A DNA stretch of 10,832 nt from Pontibacterium sp049599735 (GTDB lineage Bacteria > Pseudomonadota > Gammaproteobacteria > Pseudomonadales > Balneatricaceae). The position numbers and the translations under genes were made by a program. Positions 7,349 through 10,832 of the stretch are shown here, in pieces; position 1 is the first letter of the stretch; the number at the start of each line of letters is the position of its first letter. The notes beneath the pieces were generated by a model. That model was not told where the DNA came from. It saw nothing but the letters and a program-made list of their open reading frames with translations, and searched no databases. The stretch lies in assembly GCA_049599735.1 (NCBI GenBank), contig JBMYOX010000078.1, positions 1 to 10,832 of the forward strand. The letters are read 5' to 3'.

Positions 7349-8377
7349 CTAATGACAATATTTTCGAAGATAATGGATCTGTTCCGGATAGGGTTGTAAG
7401 TATCTCTGAGCATTTATGTAATTTGAGCCGTATTGGCTTAAATAATGTGTGAGCAGCGTGAGTGGTGTAGCCAAAGGCATGATGCCATCTTTATATTTGA
7501 AAATAGCCGCGACAATATGCTTCCTCGCCTGCGATGGTACAGACTTCTTCAAATAACCCAGGATATGCAGCAGCGTATTGGTATGATTTTTTCTATTCGC
7601 CGGCTTAGATAACACACACATAAACGCTGCGAAGTAACGGTTAATTAGTCCTTCTAATGGTGCGTTCTTTGGAGATGCAACGATGCGACCTAATCGTTTG
7701 GCCTGCTGTTGGTTATGCGCCATTAAAATGTATTTATAGCTGGCATGAAACTTTATCAGATTCACTAAACTCGGCTGGGTTAAGACCTCTTTACGAAAGT
7801 TATAGTGAGCGTAAACACGCATAACAAAGTTATCGTACAGGGTATCATCATTCAGACGGCCTTCTTCCTCGATTGGCATATTTGGATATTTTGCTTTTAA
7901 GGCCTGAGCAAATAGCCCTATACCTGGCGTGGTATGAGGGTGCCCGTTAGGTTGATAAACTTTTACTCTTTCTGCACCACAGCTCGGAGAGTTCTTCATT
8001 AAGATATAGCCATCCAGATTACTCATCTCTGGTAATTTGTCCTCAAAGCCATTGATCAGCTGTGCCGATAAATCAACCGTTTCATCATTACTGAACGTCA
8101 ACCGGGGTGCTTCCGGATTACCGATGAGTCTCATGGCTGGCCTGGGGGTGCCAAACCCGGCAGCCACTTCAGGGCAAAAGGTTTTGAAGTTAAAGTAATC
8201 ACTGAGTATATCCAGGCACAAACGCGACTGAGTATGACCGCCGTTATAGCGGACTTTATATCCTGCTAAACACGCGCTGAGACCCACCTGAATTAATGTT
8301 GCCCGCGTTTTTTCGATGGTCTGCGCAGTCACACTTTGTTCCAGCGATTTCGTGGCAATAACATTTTTATTTTTCAT
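7349..8377 (-). CDS. TudS-like DUF523 + DUF1722 (YbgA-like) fusion protein
   Basis: The 342-residue protein has two domains. The N-terminal DUF523 part (about 28-160) has the family motifs 'GLSACLAGYKVRYNG', 'FCPEVAAGFGTPRPAMRL' and 'MKNSPSCGAERVKVY', giving C36, C68 and C133. These match the three-cysteine ligand set of a [4Fe-4S] cluster in the thiouracil desulfidase TudS, where the open iron takes the substrate sulfur. The C-terminal part (about 195-325) is DUF1722, the YbgA domain, whose function is not established. It precedes the photolyase gene by 21 bases, so a role linked to light or DNA/RNA photochemistry is inferred, for instance removal of sulfur from photoreactive thio-bases. A GTG at 8389 would add four residues; the ATG at 8377 with upstream GTGAGA is preferred. 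The desulfidase activity itself is unproven here. Confidence 0.85.
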   Translation of the reverse strand: MKNKNVIATKSLEQSVTAQTIEKTRATLIQVGLSACLAGYKVRYNGGHTQSRLCLDILSDYFNFKTFCPEVAAGFGTPRPAMRLIGNPEAPRLTFSNDETVDLSAQLINGFEDKLPEMSNLDGYILMKNSPSCGAERVKVYQPNGHPHTTPGIGLFAQALKAKYPNMPIEEEGRLNDDTLYDNFVMRVYAHYNFRKEVLTQPSLVNLIKFHASYKYILMAHNQQQAKRLGRIVASPKNAPLEGLINRYFAAFMCVLSKPANRKNHTNTLLHILGYLKKSVPSQARKHIVAAIFKYKDGIMPLATPLTLLTHYLSQYGSNYINAQRYLQPYPEQIHYLRKYCH

Positions 8378-8489
8378 AATGATTCTCACTTTCAGGCCAA
8401 TGTGATTTCTTCAAATTTCCGACCATGAGACAGCCAGAAGCGCCTTTAATGGCGATGCCTGCCTCTCTCGAAGGTAGATTAGCTGCCAT
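8367..8489 (-). CDS. Possible 40-codon leader peptide ahead of the TudS-like gene
   Basis: An open frame begins ATG at 8489, encodes 40 residues (starting MAANLPSREAGIAIKG and ending SHWPESENHYEK) and stops with TAA at 8367, 11 bases inside the TudS-like gene in another frame. It lies just downstream of the predicted minus-strand promoter, which would leave only about 13 leader bases and no Shine-Dalgarno. The overlap could couple translation of the two frames. I do not recognise the peptide, and it could be chance. Confidence 0.25.
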   Translation of the reverse strand: MAANLPSREAGIAIKGASGCLMVGNLKKSHWPESENHYEK

Positions 8490-8508
8490 CAAAATAGTTA
8501 TACAAAAA

Positions 8509-8537
8509 ACAATAATGTACAATTTAAAACTTGTACA
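8509..8537 (-). promoter_or_regulatory. Predicted promoter of the TudS-like/photolyase operon
   Basis: On the minus strand TGTACA (8537-8532) is a four-of-six -35 match, followed after 17 bases by TATTGT (8514-8509) as -10. Transcription would begin near 8502, giving a leader of about 125 bases. The -35 coincides with a central operator half-site, so regulator binding would exclude RNA polymerase. Confidence 0.5.
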
Positions 8538-8544
8538 GTATTAT
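8516..8544 (+). promoter_or_regulatory. Predicted promoter of the MerR-family regulator
   Basis: TGTACA (8516-8521) as -35, a 17-base spacer and TATTAT (8539-8544) as -10 mirror the promoter on the opposite strand. Transcription would begin near 8551, about 41 bases before the ATG. The -35 is again a central operator box, which implies autoregulation. A second -10-like TATAAG (8551-8556) has only a 14-base gap to a TTGTAC and is less likely. Confidence 0.5.
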
Positions 8545-8591
8545 TTTGTGTATAAGAAATACATAGATATCAGATAAAGAGCACACCTAAT

Positions 8592-9458
8592 ATGACCGAC
8601 AAAGTGCAACCCACTGACGACTTCCCGATTCGTGAACTCAGTGCAAGAACACAGGTAAATACTGTTACTTTGCGCGCCTGGGAAAGGCGTTATGGCCTTC
8701 TAAAGCCTAAGCGGTCACCCAAAGGACATCGGTTGTATTCAGAGCAGGACGTCACGACTATCGGAAAAATTTTGGCACTGGTTGCCAGAGGAGTACCCAT
8801 TGGAAAGGTAAAACCTCTGCTTAATGACACAACCTCCCCGCCAGAGAGCCAGGACGACACCGGTAGCTGGCAAACGCTGATCTCAGAGCTACTGACTGCT
8901 GTAGAGTCATTTTCAGCAACCAAGTTAGAACACCAAATACAGCAGATTTTTTCCAGCTACCCGATACAAGTGTGCAGAGAACGCTTGATCGATCCGGTTT
9001 TCATCGCGTTATCTCAGCGTGATGACCAGGGTGCAGCATTTGGCTTTATGGAAAATGAGATAGTTCGATATACGTTGATGCGACTCAGCGCCAAAACCAG
9101 TCAAAAGAAACAGACTCGCTCCGTAACCCTAATCGCAGGCAACCAGGCACCAGCATGGGGCTTAGCGTTAATGGCTCTGGAATTAACCGACCTGGATTTC
9201 TCCGTTTATTTATTTAATCGTGCGTTCAGCGTGGCAGCGGGCATCGAGCTAGTTACCAAGTTTAAAGACTGCGATACGGTGTTCTACCAAGACGGTATTT
9301 TGAAAGAGAACGAGAAAAAGCTATTAGCAGAGGCACTGCTCACTCATGAAAGATTGTTCTTGTGCGGTACAGCACCCGTACTCACTCAGTTTGAGCAAAA
9401 TAAACGTGTTTTTGGGGATCTGAAAAGCTGCATTAATGGCCTGCAGATGCAGCAATAG
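8592..9458 (+). CDS. LitR/CarH-type MerR transcriptional regulator without B12 ligands
   Basis: This is a 288-residue regulator. Residues 11-80 are a MerR winged-helix DNA-binding domain ('FPIRELSARTQVNTVTLRAW', 'ERRYGLLKPKRSPKGHRLYS'). The remainder fits the helical bundle plus Rossmann-like domain of CarH/LitR and MlrA/BluR relatives. In CarH, cobalamin is held by a W-x9-EH motif and an ExHxxG histidine. Here the EH pair reads E154-N155 with no matching Trp, and the loop reads N-Q-A-P-A-W-G (184-190) without His, so B12 binding looks lost. AAGAG (8577-8581) precedes the ATG by ten bases. It diverges from the photolyase operon and faces a four-box operator, so it probably represses itself and that operon until lit or stressed. 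The light input, if any, must come from elsewhere. Confidence 0.85.
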   Translation: MTDKVQPTDDFPIRELSARTQVNTVTLRAWERRYGLLKPKRSPKGHRLYSEQDVTTIGKILALVARGVPIGKVKPLLNDTTSPPESQDDTGSWQTLISELLTAVESFSATKLEHQIQQIFSSYPIQVCRERLIDPVFIALSQRDDQGAAFGFMENEIVRYTLMRLSAKTSQKKQTRSVTLIAGNQAPAWGLALMALELTDLDFSVYLFNRAFSVAAGIELVTKFKDCDTVFYQDGILKENEKKLLAEALLTHERLFLCGTAPVLTQFEQNKRVFGDLKSCINGLQMQQ

Positions 9459-9517
9459 CGATTAGTCGACCTAAACACAGCAGTGAGCTCCATGAATCTA
9501 CTGAGGACAGGTGGCAC

Positions 9518-9549
9518 CGAGGAATGACATAGAACTATGAACACCCTCG
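9518..9549. repeat. Nested palindrome downstream of the MerR gene
   Basis: CGAGG (9518-9522) mirrors CCTCG (9545-9549), and CATAG (9528-9532) mirrors CTATG (9535-9539), both about the same centre. The five bases between the blocks on each side do not pair. It may be a protein-binding site or part of a weak terminator, as TATTTT follows at 9550-9556. Confidence 0.35.
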
Positions 9550-9604
9550 TATTTTCTGAGTCACCACTTTACACACACGATATCATGTAATAACACCACC
9601 TCTG

Positions 9605-9647
9605 CTAGTTGGCTCGCCCTTTGAAGGTAGCCTCCCCAAGCCAATAG
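9605..9647. repeat. Inverted repeat with 24-base loop
   Basis: TTGGCT (9609-9614) is the reverse complement of AGCCAA (9639-9644). CTA (9605-9607) and TAG (9645-9647) extend the stem to nine pairs with one bulged G (9608). No T-run follows on either strand. The role is unknown. Confidence 0.3.
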
Positions 9648-9809
9648 CCCAATGGATCGGCATATGTACAGCAAACATTTTGGTACAGTTGAAGAGGCAT
9701 TCGGTAACGCGGAAAGTAATACAGCTTAAACACGGCGACACTCGGATGAGGCAGTGGGTAGGTGGATATTTTTACGTCAAAATGTTTAATCCGACAAACT
9801 CATTATGGC

Positions 9810-9824
9810 ACATAAGGTTTATGT
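9810..9824. promoter_or_regulatory. Palindrome overlapping the ribosome binding site of the nuclease-like gene
   Basis: ACATAA (9810-9815) and TTATGT (9819-9824) are exact reverse complements around GGT. The AAGG (9814-9817) that serves as ribosome binding site, ten bases before the ATG at 9828, lies inside. It could be an operator or a weak RNA hairpin masking the site. Confidence 0.35.
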
Positions 9825-9827
9825 AAT

Positions 9828-10673
9828 ATGAATGGTATATTTACTAACGCTATCAACAAAGCCAAAAGCAATGTTGATGGCGAGCTAGTTCCTTTGCTTT
9901 TTCAAAAATATGTAAAAGATGAAAGTGTAAGCGTTAAAGGCACAGCACAACACATTTCTGTTCAAACATACAAGGATCTGAATTCTGAGTTAAAAACAGA
10001 AAAATACATGGTATTTCGTTTAGGTTCGAGAAAAAGAGAGAAAGGCACTTTTTTTTCATTGGCCAAGGTTGTGAATGACTGGACAGATTATTTCTTATTT
10101 GACTCCGAAATATTTAAGTCTTCAGTTAAATCAGATATTGAGATTGACTGGGAAAGTGAAATATACCTGCCGTTCAAACTTATACCTAAACTTACTGAAA
10201 CGTCTCACGTCAATCTTGCTCTGGCTTCTGGCGTACTTGAAGAAGCATTAGGCTTTGACAAAGGAGCCGTTTCAGTACCCGCAACAGGTAGAGGCTCATA
10301 TACATTCAGCGTTAAACCTCATTCAAAATTGAACTTGGTTTGGGAGCATACATCAGGGCAGGTCGAAATTGACTCGGTTATAGTTGCATCAAGGCATGGT
10401 AAAAAGCACATTCTAGTGATTGAGGCTAAGTCAGGGCGTTATCCTGACTCTCTTGCAAAGCATAAAATTGTATACCCCTTACTTGCTTTATTACCCCAGA
10501 TACCAGAGGAGTACACAGTTACTCCCATATACATGAGAATTGAAGAGACAAAAGAAGCCACCACGTTCTACATTGCTGAGTGCTGCCCTGTTAACCGGAG
10601 GGCATCAATGGCTGTTAATGAACTTAGGGTTTGTGCCACTAGTGTCGTAGGATTATCAAACCCATACAAGTGA
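9828..10673 (+). CDS. Uncharacterised PD-(D/E)XK nuclease-like protein
   Basis: I do not recognise a named family for this 281-residue protein. Residues 178-201 read as the core of a PD-(D/E)XK fold: E180-I-D182, a strand with a basic turn (SRHGKK), then 'HILVIEAKSG' with E199-x-K201. The D182...E199-x-K201 spacing fits a restriction-endonuclease-like catalytic site, and 'AKHKIVYPLLALL' after it fits the helix that packs on the core. The N-terminal 130 residues are a separate region of unknown fold, with a basic patch near 66-73 (GSRKREKG) that might contact nucleic acid. No signal peptide or membrane segment is seen. The gene is AT-rich compared with the left part of the window and has no evident partner within it, suggesting horizontal acquisition. 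A restriction or anti-phage role is possible but unproven; a non-catalytic relative is also possible. Confidence 0.65.
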   Translation: MNGIFTNAINKAKSNVDGELVPLLFQKYVKDESVSVKGTAQHISVQTYKDLNSELKTEKYMVFRLGSRKREKGTFFSLAKVVNDWTDYFLFDSEIFKSSVKSDIEIDWESEIYLPFKLIPKLTETSHVNLALASGVLEEALGFDKGAVSVPATGRGSYTFSVKPHSKLNLVWEHTSGQVEIDSVIVASRHGKKHILVIEAKSGRYPDSLAKHKIVYPLLALLPQIPEEYTVTPIYMRIEETKEATTFYIAECCPVNRRASMAVNELRVCATSVVGLSNPYK

Positions 10674-10729
10674 AAGCAAGAGGCAACATTATCCAGGTCC
10701 ATGAAGCAGAGGAGATTCTGCATCAATAA
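10670..10729 (+). CDS. Possible 19-codon reading frame overlapping the nuclease-like gene stop
   Basis: GTG at 10670 overlaps the TGA stop of the preceding gene in a GTGA arrangement and opens a frame ending at TAA 10727-10729 (MKARGNIIQVHEAEEILHQ). Its make-up resembles the tail of an ordinary protein, so it may be a coupled small gene or the remnant end of a deleted neighbour. There is no separate ribosome binding site, and chance is likely. Confidence 0.2.
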   Translation: MKARGNIIQVHEAEEILHQ

Positions 10730-10756
10730 GAATACTGTTTTTGAGACCCGGAGACT

Positions 10757-10796
10757 TATTAACCCTTGGCACAGAGTGCTATTAACCCGGCGGTTA
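10757..10796. repeat. Direct repeat TATTAACCC x2 and small hairpin
   Basis: TATTAACCC occurs at 10757-10765 and 10780-10788, a period of 23 bases. The second copy overlaps a TAACC (10783-10787) / GGTTA (10792-10796) hairpin with a four-base loop. Another palindrome, GCATAT / ATATGC (10814-10819 / 10823-10828), lies near the window edge. They may belong to the control region of a gene beyond the window. Confidence 0.3.
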
Positions 10797-10832
10797 TTTA
10801 CATTTACTAAGCAGCATATTTTATATGCCTTG

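Larger units (their letters stand above)
8498..8555. promoter_or_regulatory. 58-bp symmetric operator with four TRTAYA half-sites (LitR/CarH-type box array)
   Basis: TATACA (8499-8504), TGTACA (8516-8521), TGTACA (8532-8537) and TGTATA (8549-8554) lie in series with spacers of 11, 10 and 11 bases. The whole block is an inverted repeat centred at 8526.5: 24 of 29 base pairs between 8498 and 8555 are self-complementary, and all four hexamers match their mirror partner exactly. TGTACA-like boxes are the type of element bound by LitR/CarH/PplR MerR-family photoresponse regulators, whose operators overlap the -35 region. The adjacent MerR gene is therefore the obvious binding partner. Four sites at near-helical spacing suit a tetramer or two dimers of dimers. 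Binding is inferred. Confidence 0.75.
9459..9827. other. 369-base intergenic stretch, no convincing gene
   Basis: No reading frame here has coding character. The longest tidy one, MDRHMYSKHFGTVEEAFG at 9652-9729 (25 codons), lacks a ribosome binding site. The stretch holds a nested palindrome (9518-9549), an inverted repeat (9605-9647), a TGTACA/GGTACA pair 17 bases apart (9665-9687) and a palindrome over the next gene's ribosome binding site (9810-9824). No strong terminator for the MerR gene is visible. It probably marks the junction between the photolyase locus and an acquired segment. Confidence 0.5.

Noticed and set aside
8441..8454. CGCC/GGCG hairpin in the TudS-like gene leader as an attenuator or riboswitch
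   Set aside because: It has only four pairs and no T-run, with no wider structure that I can recognise as a riboswitch class.
9519..9549. Terminal inverted repeat of an insertion sequence
   Set aside because: The minus-strand GGGTGTTCATAG stretch loosely recalls some IS ends, but there is no transposase, no matching second end and no target duplication in the window.
1..10832. CRISPR arrays, tRNA or rRNA genes
   Set aside because: I saw no regularly spaced repeats longer than about nine bases and no tRNA cloverleaf or rRNA-like sequence on either strand.

Overview
The window looks like chromosomal DNA of a gammaproteobacterium, probably marine and sulfur-metabolising. This rests on the soe-type sulfite dehydrogenase beside SulP and TauE/SafE transporters, the enterobacterial-style class I photolyase with a YbgA-like (DUF1722) partner, and the codon style. 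I cannot name a genus. By eye, the left part (1-5900) is richer in G+C than the right, and the last 1.4 kb is the most AT-rich and looks the least native.

Layout. (1) Positions 1-3029, minus strand: the end of an operon read leftward, with soeA (cytoplasmic molybdopterin sulfite dehydrogenase) followed by the first 26 codons of soeB (4Fe-4S ferredoxin subunit), which runs off the window. (2) Positions 3030-3333: a divergent control region with a 7-bp inverted repeat and a long imperfect hairpin. (3) Positions 3334-5831, plus strand: a SulP anion transporter with a STAS domain, overlapping by four bases a TauE/SafE family anion exporter. Together these look like one sulfite/sulfate module: SoeABC oxidises cytoplasmic sulfite to sulfate and passes electrons to quinone, while the transporters move the oxyanions across the inner membrane. 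(4) Positions 5921-8377, minus strand: a TudS-like DUF523 + DUF1722 protein followed closely by a class I CPD photolyase. (5) Positions 8378-8591: a divergent control region. (6) Positions 8592-9458, plus strand: a LitR/CarH-type MerR regulator that lacks the usual cobalamin-ligating residues. (7) Positions 9459-9827: no convincing gene, several small palindromes. (8) Positions 9828-10673, plus strand: an unrecognised protein with a PD-(D/E)XK nuclease signature. (9) Positions 10674-10832: non-coding or remnant DNA with small repeats.

The strongest unusual signal is at 8498-8555, between the regulator and the photolyase operon. It is a 58-bp near-perfect inverted repeat (24 of 29 positions pair) made of four TRTAYA half-sites spaced 17, 16 and 17 bp. 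The two central TGTACA boxes sit where the -35 elements of two back-to-back promoters would lie. I infer that the MerR protein controls itself and the photolyase/TudS operon from one shared operator, as a light-response switch. The regulator's apparent loss of B12 ligands leaves its light input unexplained.
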